Below are positions 1 through 9,810 of a DNA stretch of 64,000 nucleotides, piece after piece (position 1 is the first letter of the stretch; every line of letters starts with the position of its first letter). Made by a program: the position numbers and the translations under genes. Origin of the DNA: Archilochus colubris. Its lineage: Eukaryota > Chordata > Aves > Apodiformes > Trochilidae. The DNA lies in contig CM041115.1 in the NCBI GenBank assembly GCA_023079485.1, positions 46,838,156 to 46,902,155 of the forward strand, in the 5' to 3' direction. The notes beneath the pieces are model-generated. The model saw nothing but the letters and a program-made list of their open reading frames with translations, made no database searches and was not told the origin of the DNA.

Positions 1-1829
1 CTGGGTAAATTTACTTTGGTTGTAAATCTATAAATGGCATGGGAAAATGTGGTAGAATGGTTTTTCATACTTAGCTTTTAAATGAGAACATATATTATAT
101 AGTTTCAGGGAAGGTGGAGGGAAACCATAAAATAACTTTTCAGAAGAGACAAAAATTTAAAGAGATAACATTTTTTATTCTTGATTTTGCCATTTTGTTT
201 CCTATAGTTATACATACTGCAGTGAACAAGTATATGCAGTCACACAGATTCTATCCACTTTAAGACTGCCCATTACAGGAGAAGTTTTTGAAGCTGCTTT
301 TTAAGGAGGCTTACTTACAGTAGTTTAAAAATAGAGTTTAAAAATCAGGTAATCCAAAATGCATTTAATGTTACTGGGTGTGATAAAATGATCCAAGGTA
401 GGAAGCAGCAAGTCTGAAAGTGAGGAAGCATTTTCCTAAGGAACAGGGCCTAAGAAAATGGAGAGCTCTGTTTCCATAGACACACACGGAGTCACTGTAA
501 GACAAAATTACAGAATCAAAGAGTTGGAAAGGACCTCTAGAGATCATCTAATCTGACCCTCCTGGCTAAAGCAGGATTGCCTAGAGGACATTACACAGGA
601 TTGCATTAAGGTGGGTTTTGAATGCCCCCAGAGAAGGAGACTCCACAATCTCTCTGGCAGCCTGTGCCAGTGCCTTGTCACCCTCACAGTAATGAAGTTT
701 TCCCCCATGTTCAGATGGAACTTCCTTTGTCCCAGGTTATGCCCACTGCCCCTTTTCTTGTCATTTGGCATAACTGAGAAGAGCCTGGCTTCATCCTCTG
801 TACACCCACCCTTTCAATAGTTACAGAAGGGTAATTTAATAGGGTCTCCTCTCACTTTTCTCTCCAGTATTTTGTAATTAGGTGCAGTAAACAGCAATAG
901 TTTCACAATCAGGATGAAAGAATGCTGTCTGGTTTTTCCCACTCTTATTAATGGAGGTAACTGTATAGGAAATGGTTACTGAAACACATAACTTCTTTAC
1001 TACACATCACTATTTTGCTATAGGAGGGTGTACAGGACACCGTGAAAAACTGACCTAGCTCAGGCACCCAGAGCAAAGGACATGGCTTTGAGGTACTCCA
1101 AACCATGTTACTCCCCATTGCATAGAGAATTTATTTAGTTCTCATCTTTATACCTCTCTTTCCATCAAAAAAGGAAAAATTGATTTCTGAAACACTTGAA
1201 TTGAGCAACTCTCTGTTCTTTATGGTGGTTTGCAGGATTCTCCTGGTTCAAACAGTATTTGCTGAAACATCAGACAAGTTTCTTACACTAAATTAAGATG
1301 AAGTGTAAATAAACACCCACTGGGCAAAGTTCACTTTTACTGAAGCCCTACTAAGCTCACATGCATTCAGTGAATTTGGGTTTACTAGTTTTTGTTCTGC
1401 TCATGGTTGACTCAGTGGCAACCTTGTAAATAATTGCATAGTAAAATCAGCTTTGGCCATTATTTTCAAAAGTCTCTTTGCAAATAGAGAATGGGATTTA
1501 TTTTTTTTTTTGCACTTACTTTGTTTGTATTTTGTCCTCAGTCTTCTTATCTAATTTATAGGTAAAAACCTCTTATTGCCTAAATACTTAGTATTCTTAG
1601 AGTATATTTTAGACAATATGGACATTACCATGCATCAACTTTTATCTTTATCTTTTGTTAGCATTTTTCTAATTCACAGATGTCCTTTTCCTTACAGTAA
1701 GTAATGATTTAATTGCCTGAGTGTGCTGCAAACAAAAATAAATGGCCAGAAAAGCAAAGTCTCTTTACATGTTGTATTGTAGAGCCACATGAACAAAGAA
1801 ACCAATAGAAATAAACACAGCACAAAAAT
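1..1829. other. Downstream flank of GLIS3, probably intergenic
   Basis: No coding exon is visible here on either strand. The stretch lies beyond the best candidate GLIS3 cleavage site and holds one antisense-reading CR1 fragment (about 508-873); the rest is AT-rich sequence I do not recognise. Another poly(A)-signal hexamer for the minus strand lies at 1497-1502, so a longer GLIS3 3' UTR reaching into this stretch cannot be excluded. From known vertebrate gene order the next gene to the left would be RFX3; nothing of it is visible. Confidence 0.5.
508..873 (-). mobile_element. CR1 LINE fragment, 3' end
   Basis: Read on the minus strand this is the terminal part of a CR1 element; the plus strand begins with CAGAATCAAAGAGTTGGAAA, the reverse complement of a typical CR1 tail. 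It shares long stretches with the copies at 19443-19832 and 27065-27215 (for example the block around AGGATTGCATT and CTCCAGAGAAGGAGACTCCA), which places the three in one subfamily. It is truncated on its 5' side at about 873. The short open frames at 544-771 (minus) and 611-820 (plus) are a remnant of the ORF2 C-terminus and its shadow. Confidence 0.9.
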
Positions 1830-1844
1830 CTAATTAAATGTTCT

Positions 1845-1850
1845 TTTATT
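1845..1850 (-). terminator. Candidate GLIS3 poly(A) signal AATAAA
   Basis: TTTATT on the plus strand is AATAAA in the transcript sense. The transcript then continues through about 20 nt with a CA dinucleotide and into a T/GT-rich segment containing TTTTTGTGCTGTGTTTATTT, the usual arrangement for cleavage between roughly 1825 and 1838. Of the three hexamers near this end (2286-2291, 1845-1850, 1497-1502) it has the best downstream element by eye. Confidence 0.4.
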
Positions 1851-3788
1851 TGTCTCCACCCAGGGTGTAAACACACAGCAAGGCATTATTTTATCTCTAC
1901 AAATCTGTAGATTCACTAAAACAATAATTAAACCCAGACTTAAAACTCTGACTCAAGTGTTTTTTAGAAGAAATCTCAGATTTTTTTTTTCTATTCCTGC
2001 TTCTAATTATACTAGCCCATAGAAATTCTAGTAGTTCCATGGTGAAGGACAATGGCTGGAACATCTCTTTAAAGGCATCTTAAAATAATATGTTCTACTG
2101 GTCATGTCATTGAGTTACAATTTTCCAGTTTCATTTTTTACCATACACCTTTCATTTTTACCTTTCTAGGTAAAGAATTCTGAGAAACATGATAAAAATA
2201 ATGTGATTATATGAAAAGCAACTGTAACAAATCACTAAATCATACATAGTAGTAGAGAGAAAAGTGTAACTAGTTCTTTTGTAAATTTATTTTTCATGGT
2301 ATGCAACACGTAAGTCTTTAAAGCAAATATCACACAGACACACAGTATGGTAAATGGAGTTCGTATCTGTATATGCAAGCATGTATAAATAGGCAGAATA
2401 CTCTTAAGGTCTAGGAATAACATATTCCCGCTTTCTTTCCGCATCAAAGTGCTTTGTGTAAAAAATACACAAAATGCTGCTTTCCGTACATAATAAAGGG
2501 ATTTTTTTTTTCTTAAATAGAACCCCATGCAGCTAATTTTAAATTGTGTCTTTTTTTTTTTTTTCCACTTTTATCTGTTCCTAGGAAAGGATAAAAAAAT
2601 AAAGTGAGACAAAAAAATTTCACCCAAACAACAAAAAGTGCTGTTTAAAAAACTTACTTATAAACTTACAAAAATTTCACAGGGAACACAGCAAATATAC
2701 AGTTAAAATGTAATTTTTATACTCATTCACACCTCTCCAAAGAAAGCTAGGAACAAAATATAGTGTGACAGATGGCCTTAGCACTGCAATACGTCAGCAT
2801 CCTGTATTAGTAAACCATAGTGCCTATATGTATGTGTTTATATACATGTAAATATATATACATAGAAAAGGAGATCCAATTACAGACATGCACTCACATA
2901 CACTCACACATGAACATGAGTTTTGAAACTATTTTAAGCTCCAGTGTAGACCCATTTCTAATTCAGATATAAATAGACCATTTGAGTCTGAAAACAAGAG
3001 AATTGTATAAAAGAATGGTTATAAAAAATTTCACTAGAATATCATTTAACATCCATAGTCTAAAATAACCTCATCTCTTAGATACAAGTCCCTTTAGAAA
3101 GGTAACAATCCAGAAAGTAGAACAACAACACAAAGATCACTGAGGCACAAGTATTTGCATATAGGTCAGTAACTGACATTATGTATTTTCACAAGCACCG
3201 TTTTTCACTGTAACATGTGACGAGCACATTTCCCTATTTAAATATCAAAAATATATGAGATGAAATGGTTCTTTTTAATATAATTGCCCTCAGTGATATA
3301 AGTTGATCCCCCCAAAGTCAGTCTGAATCCAAAGAGAATAATCATGAAATAATCCTCTTTGTCTTTGATACAGAAGTAAACACAGGCGTACCTTTTTACA
3401 GATGGGTAGCCCAAACTCATGTGCTTAATTTGACTCAACACTAGCTCCTTCTTTCTAAGATTAAGGCTCATAGAAAGCTGTAAATATATATACACCTATA
3501 CTTATGAAAGAATGAATGATTTGCATCAGTTTCCTTTTTAGAATATAACTGATAAATCCCCAAATTATGAATACTTCTTAAATTCTTCCACTTTCCCTTT
3601 GGTCAGGATCTTTCATGATAGACAAGCCCCCTCTCTAATGAATATCTTGTACATTCAGATACTGGAAATATTTCAGAAGACTTAGAAATCCAGGTGATAC
3701 AAATCTGAAGTCAGCATCAATATTTCAGTTGACAGATTCTAGACAACCATGTGCTTAAAAGAACCTTGAAGAATTTATACGTACAAAG

Positions 3789-3814
3789 GTACGTGCATAC
3801 GTATGTGCATGTAC
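3789..3814. repeat. 26-bp alternating purine-pyrimidine run
   Basis: Every base from 3789 to 3814 alternates purine and pyrimidine, made of GTAC, GTGCATAC, GTATGTGC and ATGTAC steps with two CpGs. The segment 3788-3815 is also a near-palindrome: about ten Watson-Crick pairs and two G-T pairs in the plus strand. It sits within the predicted GLIS3 3' UTR. Confidence 0.85.
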
Positions 3815-5431
3815 CCACCTTAATGACTCCAGTAAAAACAGTCCTACACATTTGAAACCAAAGTATTCAGTATGTCTAATTACTCCTGCTCAATGACCTT
3901 CATGTTCAGAGCACAGAAGGGGATGTAAATACATAATAAAAGCTCTATTAAACAGCAAAACTTGTTAATGCACTGGACCAGATGATACATTAATACGAAA
4001 GGACTTTCTGTGTTGTTTCCTTATGTAGTATAGCTGTGTAGGGAAGCCTGATGTCATTTAACCCAATGCAAACCTCAAAGAATAAGAACTAGACCTGCTA
4101 TTGCAACCTGAAGTAGAACTACACATTCACTTGTGATGTGAAAAGCAGAATAAAAGAGGAAAAAAATTTAGCACAGTACTATCTGTATTCAGGCCATATT
4201 ACTTCATACTGTACACCATTCAGGTGCATGGTTTATCCATACTTTGCATTTAAAGGATGAAAATATCTCCATTAAATATAGACACCTATGCCTGTATATA
4301 ATGATATACTTCATCATTTTAAGCCTCAAAATTTGTCAGTGTTAATTAACAGCCAGGCATGAATTCATCTGCGCAACATAATGGCAAATTAAATAATGAT
4401 TTTGACCCAAACTGCACTTGACAACTCTCAAAAGCTTCCTGAATTACGAAAATGCTTGTATAAGCATTTTTAAATTAATCTTTCTAGCTAGATGAGTGAT
4501 TTCAGAGGCGTAGTTGTGGTCCAGTCTGCAAGAATGAACTTTGGATTTTTATCCTCCTTATAAATCCAGTCATGAGACTATTAAGATGTACAATACACGT
4601 TGTGATGTCCACAACATGGATGAAAAGAGATTAATAACCTAAAAACTTGGTCTTACATAATATGAGTTGCTCCCAAGATAAACAGGATCAGAGCAATAAC
4701 ACATCTATCTCCACTGCAAAACAGTTTTTAACTCATACCCTTGTAGCTTTCATTAATGGCAATCTCATCTGCTTTCATCCTGGACTAAATTTGAAGTCTA
4801 GAGGCATTGACATTGCCTAGAAAAATCAAAACCACCAAGCCAGTTAAGTTTTACATCTTTGAGTTGCTCTTCTTCCTGAAAATATATTATAGAATTTAAA
4901 AATATTAGGGCAATGAAAAATTAGTTGAATCAGTATAGATGGCTTTTAAAAACATCTATGGAATTTAAGGAAGAACATTTTTTCTACAGGGTATGTTAAG
5001 CCTTTATAGAGAGTACTACAGCACATACAGCAATGAAGTTCTACAATATAATGAACAATCAACAGAAAGTTAAAACATACTTATTTTTATCTAGCAGCTG
5101 TGCTAAATACAAATTTGATGTACTTTCTAATGCAGTGCATTTAACCCTCCTCAGTCGTTGTGTAAGGCACTGGTTCAGAAGGATTATTGGAAAATAGCAA
5201 TGGCCACATTGTATGTCTTAACCTAAACCAAGGCCTCTAAGACATCCAGTACCAAAGATCTTTGGCTCCAAAATGAAGCCCCACCAATGCCTCCAATGGG
5301 TAGTGGCAGGATATACGTCTAATTTTTCTCCCTTTTTGATTTGTGTTTAACTTTGGAAGCATCACATGCAAACACATTGTGCAAAAAGATGTGTGCCTTT
5401 GAAATGTTTGTAGTATGCTCTGGTAGTCATC

Positions 5432-5484
5432 TTTTCCTTTTTTTTTTTCTTTTTCTTTTTTTTTTTTTTTTTTTTTTTTCTTTC
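5432..5484. repeat. Poly(T) tract (A-rich in the GLIS3 transcript)
   Basis: The tract is T with scattered C and contains an uninterrupted run of 24 T at 5456-5479. In the GLIS3 transcript it reads as a 24-A run about 400 nt after the stop codon, so it is a likely internal priming site for oligo-dT cDNA. The 92-aa lysine-rich frame across it is a translated homopolymer, not a gene. Confidence 0.95.
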
Positions 5485-5602
5485 TGAAGCTGTGTTCTTC
5501 AATAAGTCCACTCATTCAGCTCAAAAGGATTACAGTCACCAAGTAGTTTTGTCATTCAGTCTGTATATTCCCTTTGAGAAAATAGAAAGAAGAAAGAAAA
5601 TT

Positions 5603-5626
5603 AAAAAAAAAAAAAGAAAAAAAAAG
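5603..5626. repeat. Poly(A) tract (U-rich in the GLIS3 transcript)
   Basis: The tract is 13 A, one G, 9 A and a G. In the GLIS3 transcript it is a U-rich tract lying about 120 nt upstream of the A-rich tract made from 5432-5484, so the two could pair within one RNA. Confidence 0.95.
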
Positions 5627-5880
5627 TGGAGTTGCTGTGCCATAGATAAAAAGAAACAACCATTAAGGCTTTGGCAAAGCTTGCTTTCTCCAAACATTCT
5701 TCTCAGCTGACGGCTTGATGAATGCTTCCTGATTGCTTTTTTACCTCTCCATTATGCATGTATATCAACCTATATCCCCATACATACAAGGCAGTTTCAT
5801 GGAGAGAAAAGTTTTGTAGAGAAATGTCAGAAGGGCATGATGAAATGGCTTCAAGTTCTTGCAAATGGACTTAAAGTACT

Positions 5881-6017
5881 TTAGCCTTCAGTGTAGACAG
5901 AAGAAAGCTGGCCAGAACAACAATCCACTGCATTCACTTGTAGAAAACTGCAGTCCTCCTGCATGCTGAGAGCTGAGTCACCAAAGATACCTGTGGACCC
6001 TGCTGGAAAGTCATAAA
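5881..6017 (-). CDS. GLIS3: GLIS3 terminal coding exon
   Basis: This exon encodes the last 45 residues of GLIS3 and the TAA stop (5881-5883). It completes a split Val codon and reads from VYDFPAG through the FGDSAL and SFLQVN segments to end in SSVYTEG. That matches, from memory, the C-terminus of mammalian GLIS3 (VYDLP start, SSVYTEG end) and not GLIS1. The GLIS3 C-terminal region is known as the transactivation domain. The acceptor is TTTTTTCCAG ending at 6018, read on the minus strand. Just upstream the intron carries a perfect 11-bp direct repeat at 6036-6046 and 6050-6060, where the branch point is expected. The segment is acidic and Ser-rich with two adjacent Cys (VDCCSG). The reading frame is fixed by the upstream exon, which ends with the first base of the Val codon. 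Confidence 0.96.
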
Positions 6018-7237
6018 CTGGAAAAAATATTAAAATAATTAACTAGGATTAATTAACTAGAATAACTGTGTCACTGAGAATGTCCTAATACTAACGCAGA
6101 GACCTGGAAATGTCTTTAAACCAAGTAGACAAATTAAAGAAACAAGCCAACATATGTATGAAATGAATAATAACTAAGATACCTACTGCTTATAACAGAG
6201 GGAATGTCAGCTCTGTCAGAATCAAGTCTAGTGAAGCAGATTTCATCACAGCTAACACTTGCCCATTTAATGGGTGCTAGAATTGTGATAAATTAAAAAA
6301 TAAATTTCATGCTTCCTTATCAAATTTTATCATACCCAATACATGATAGTAAAATACCATAGCACACATTTGGTGTAAAGCATACTCTGGAATTCAAATA
6401 ACTAATTTCTACAAGTCACAGTAGTAAACACAAGAACAACTGTTAGCAGAAAAACTTTGGTTTTTTGCACTACATCTTTACATACCGTGAGATGCCTCAC
6501 AGGTGCTTTAGATTTTTAATGCACTACTGAAGGATCAAAATGTAAAAGATATTTCAAAGTGCAATAGGTGTTAAATGAATTCATGCCGTGTGGAAGGACA
6601 GTAAAAGACTCAGACACCAATTGTGCCTAGACCGTAAGATTAGGTCTGCTCTCCTGTGCTGATCCTGAGGTAAGAGAAGTAGCTTCCAGATCAGCAGGCG
6701 AGCCCCTTATAAACTTTTCATTAAGTCAACTGTGTAGAGAAAATTGTGCACCAATTGTCATGTTAGAGTGAATTAATGAAATTCAAGACTGAGGAAACCC
6801 AAAAGTGCAGAAAGTAAAATCAAAGGTTTGAATCATCTCACGTCCCTGCTACAATACTTATAGCAGAGTGGAGTGGCTGCAAAAGTATCACACAGGGCTC
6901 AGTGGACAGTATTTCAAAGCAAACAGATCAGCTAGTGACTGTCTGACCCCAGAGATTATAACTTTCGAAGCCCTCAACAGTGCCATGTGCCATCCTCAAG
7001 AGGATCGATGATGTTACTGTCACCTATGGTGCCCAAGTCCCAGGGCCAACCACTCCACCTAGTCTGAAAACCTCCTGGAAAATCCTGAAAAACCTCCATG
7101 GTCTGAAAACCATAAATCCTCTTTATGAAGAGTCAAGTCTGTAGCAGCAAGTCACAGATACATACACAGCTCAGGTAGATCTCTCACAGTTCAGTAACTG
7201 TACACAACCACCCACAGATTCCCCAGCTGCTATTTAC
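6018..7237 (-). other. GLIS3: GLIS3 last intron (1220 bp)
   Basis: The intron runs from a GTAAAT donor after 7238 to a TTCCAG acceptor before 6017. It holds no recognisable repeat or open frame. The direct repeat at 6036-6060 lies 19-43 nt before the acceptor. Around 6900-7060 the sequence is more GC-rich, but I cannot assign it. Confidence 0.9.
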
Positions 7238-7420
7238 CTGTAATACCAGAATGAGCTGAAAAAGTTCGATGGAAAATGCCAAGTCCTGCCTGGCCTACTG
7301 ATGTGGGAACTAAGCAGTCTTCAAAAGGAGGAACCGTATTGCAAGAAACATCATGTGGTACATTCTTCTGAGTGTCAGCATAATGTGGAGGGTAGAAAGT
7401 CTGAAGCTGTCCATAAAAAC
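7238..7420 (-). CDS. GLIS3: GLIS3 coding exon, C-terminal transactivation region
   Basis: 183 nt in phase 1-1, encoding GFYGQLQ, a PPHY tetrapeptide, then VPPFEDCLVPTS, and ending in HSGIT before the split Val. The order and wording match, as recalled, the corresponding mammalian GLIS3 segment (GFYGQLQ and PFEDCLVPTS blocks). The acceptor is TTGTTACAG and the donor ACAG|GTAAAT. PPHY fits the PPxY consensus bound by WW domains of HECT E3 ligases; in GLIS3 such ligases are known to act through an N-terminal PPxY, so a role for this one is inference. Because both ends have the same phase and the exon is 61 codons, it could be skipped without a frameshift. Confidence 0.96.
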
Positions 7421-7887
7421 CTGTAACAAGGAGAAGAAAGTGGTCAGTAAAGTGGTCACCTGAATGAAGATAAAAGGGATAGAATGTGGTACTATGGCTG
7501 TGAGAATAACAAAAAGCTCAATTGCAGGAGCACCAGGACATCAATTATTTTTCATCAATAAAGTAGATTCGATATGAAGCTCACTAATACTTCCTTCAGT
7601 TGGTACTAATTCCAAGCACAATTTGTTTCATGGACACCCTGACTGCAGCATTCCAGGCACTGACTGGCTGGAAGCTGAAATTTCTCAGGAAATTTTTCCC
7701 TTGCGTCTCAACTGATAGTCTCCAGATTTCACACTGAACCAGTGCCTGAAAAATCTAAGAAATTGCCTAATTCAAAATAAAGGAAGATTACCCAAGTAAG
7801 GTCTGAATAAAATCTGAGGATCTGTTACTGATGGCAAGAGAGCTGGCTGATAGTGGGGACATGCATATGAGGGCTGAGTCAAATGAG

Positions 7888-8850
7888 AGTCAGTGTCAAA
7901 TACCTTACTGAAATCCAGGTAAACTATGTCTACTGCTCTGCCATCATCCATCCACCTGGTTATATCCTCATAGAAGGCTATCAGGTTGGTCAGACATGAC
8001 TTCCCCTTAGTAAAGCCATGTTGACTGCTCCTGACAAGGTTCTTGTCCTTAATGTGCTTGGAGACAGCACCAAGAATGAGTTGTTCCAACCAGGGCAACT
8101 GCTTTGTAGTTACCTGGATCCTCTTTCTTGCCTTTCTTGCAGAATGGAGTGATGTTTGCTTTCCTCCAGTCCTTAGTCACCACTCCTGTTCCCAGTGACT
8201 TACCAAAGATAATGGAGATCAGCCTAGCAATGACATTCACCACTTCCCTCAGCACCCCTGGGTGCATCCCATCAGGACCCGTAAATTTATGGATGTCCAG
8301 CCTCATTAACTGATCCTTAACCCAGCCCTCATCAACCAAGGCAAACTCACCCTTTACCCTGACTTCCTCAGCAGCCTTAGGGGCCTGGGGCTCCTGAGGA
8401 TCCTCCAGCTGCATACACAGAGGCAAAGAAGGTGCTCAGCAGTTCTGCCTTCTTTGTATCCTCTGTCACCAGGGCACCCACCTCATTCAGCACTGGACCT
8501 ACATCGCCTCCAGTGTGAGTTTTCTCTGCTGTGTATTTGAAGAAGCCCTTCCTGTTGTCCTTAACCTCTCTCACAATGTTTAATTCCAAGGAGGCTTTAG
8601 CTTTCCTATTTGCCTCTCTGAATTCTCAGACAAGTCTTACATTCCTCTCAAGTGGCCATCCCTTCTTTCCACAATCTATAGGTTCTCTTCTTCCACTTAA
8701 GTTACCTAGCAGTTCCCTGTTGAACCACACTGGTCTCCTAGTTCCCTTTCTTGATTTCCTTCCCATCGGGATGCACCAGTCTTGAGCTACGAAGAAGAAA
8801 TCCTTAAATGTTAGCTCTTCCATCTTCTAGTACCCTCTCCCATAGGATTT
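7888..8850 (-). mobile_element. CR1 LINE, internal ORF2 fragment (broken)
   Basis: Minus-strand open frames at 8626-8823, 8377-8589, 8049-8426 and 7772-8098 together read as the linker and the N-terminal part of a CR1 reverse transcriptase. Recognisable blocks are SSQHGFTKGKSCLTNL and the DIVYLDFSKVFD motif, with the first catalytic Asp of the RT palm; LREVV and KKEDPGNY blocks precede them. The frames overlap and switch, so it is a decayed copy. Unusually for CR1, homology stops at about 7888 inside the RT domain: the YADD box and the 3' UTR are absent. The outer boundary near 8850 is approximate and could extend towards 8960. Confidence 0.9.
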
Positions 8851-9170
8851 CCCTATGGGGAAACTGAAGTGTTTTCGATGTCTCAAGCTTATTTTAGAGA
8901 CACTGCTGTCAACAGAAAAAGCTGACTTGCAGGGCTTTTCTCCACTAACCAGTCGAGTTAAACAACATGTATATGACAGTGTCCTTCCAGCTGTATTTTC
9001 TTTTAGCACAGATAGATCAATAAAAAAATATAAAACAACATAACAAAACAATAAGAAAACCTTCCAGAAACAACAACAGCAACACCAGGGAAAAAAATGG
9101 GGGATGAGGGATTGAAAAACATCTTTTAATGTTTAAAAACCTTTAACTGCATAAAACCTTTTTACTGCAG

Positions 9171-9192
9171 ATACTGGCTTACAAGCCAGTAT
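9171..9192. repeat. Perfect inverted repeat, 10-bp arms, 2-nt centre
   Basis: ATACTGGCTT at 9171-9180, AC at 9181-9182, then AAGCCAGTAT at 9183-9192. The arms are exact reverse complements. Similar 2-nt-centre inverted repeats occur at 18599-18620, 26580-26599 and 44725-44746. Confidence 0.95.
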
Positions 9193-9712
9193 GTTTACTT
9201 GAATGACTCCCCTTTGCTTAGGCATTTGTTTACTGCCTTCTGGATACTATAAAAAAAAGGAAACCTTTTTACTTTAAGTGATGTTCACAACTTTGACTTA
9301 GAGAGCAGTTAGTACTAGGATGGAATAAGGAATCCTAATCTGGATATCTGCAGAAACAGCCAGCTCATCCTTCCACATGTTCAACAATGGAACAGTACAC
9401 CCATAATATGTAGTTATGAAAGCGTATTTATACTAGACATTCACCTTTCATGCCTGGGATCCACTGATGCCCCTGGGTATTAACAAGCCATTACAAGTAA
9501 GCAAATTAGTTGACAGTATTAAAATCTGATCTCCCTCCCTCAAAGTAATGGGATGTTTAGGTGAGTGGTATATGTCAAAAGGATTTTGGATACCATTTAA
9601 CAGTTCAGAAAGGACTAAGGAGATATCTCAGAGGACAGAATACTGTAAGGAGACTATCATTTAATGGGGAGCATGTAACATAAAGTCACAACCTATCTCT
9701 ATTCAACAGGGA

Positions 9713-9810
9713 CATATCATATTATACATAATATTATACAACATATAATACATTATAACAAATAATGCATTATACATGTTATAATATATTATATATTATG
9801 TAATATATAT
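9713..9810. repeat. AT-rich simple sequence
   Basis: About 98 bp of mostly A and T with repeated ATTATACAT-like and TATAATATATTATATATTA-like words and many small self-complementary segments. It looks like a decayed AT microsatellite inside the GLIS3 intron. Confidence 0.85.

Larger units (their letters stand above)
1830..5880 (-). other. GLIS3: GLIS3 3' untranslated region (predicted)
   Basis: The region follows the GLIS3 stop codon directly on the minus strand with no splice-site requirement and no further coding match. Its length of about 4 kb is similar to the long 3' UTR I recall for mammalian GLIS3. The left end is set by an AATAAA hexamer at 1845-1850 with a T/GT-rich stretch just downstream (about 1807-1826). 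A proximal AATAAA lies at 2286-2291 and a distal one at 1497-1502. Inside are paired homopolymer tracts (5432-5484 and 5603-5626), a 26-bp alternating purine-pyrimidine run (3789-3814), a 9-bp-arm hairpin (4449-4470), three Pumilio-type TGTATATA words (sense complement of 2839-2846, 2855-2862, 3487-3494) and one 8-mer match to the miR-124 seed (5163-5170). The stop-codon boundary is sure; the far end is a prediction without transcript support. Confidence 0.6.

Noticed and set aside
8049..8426. Reverse-transcriptase-like frames as a possible active retroelement
   Set aside because: The frames are broken and overlapping, and the palm catalytic box and 3' end are missing, so it is a dead CR1 fragment.
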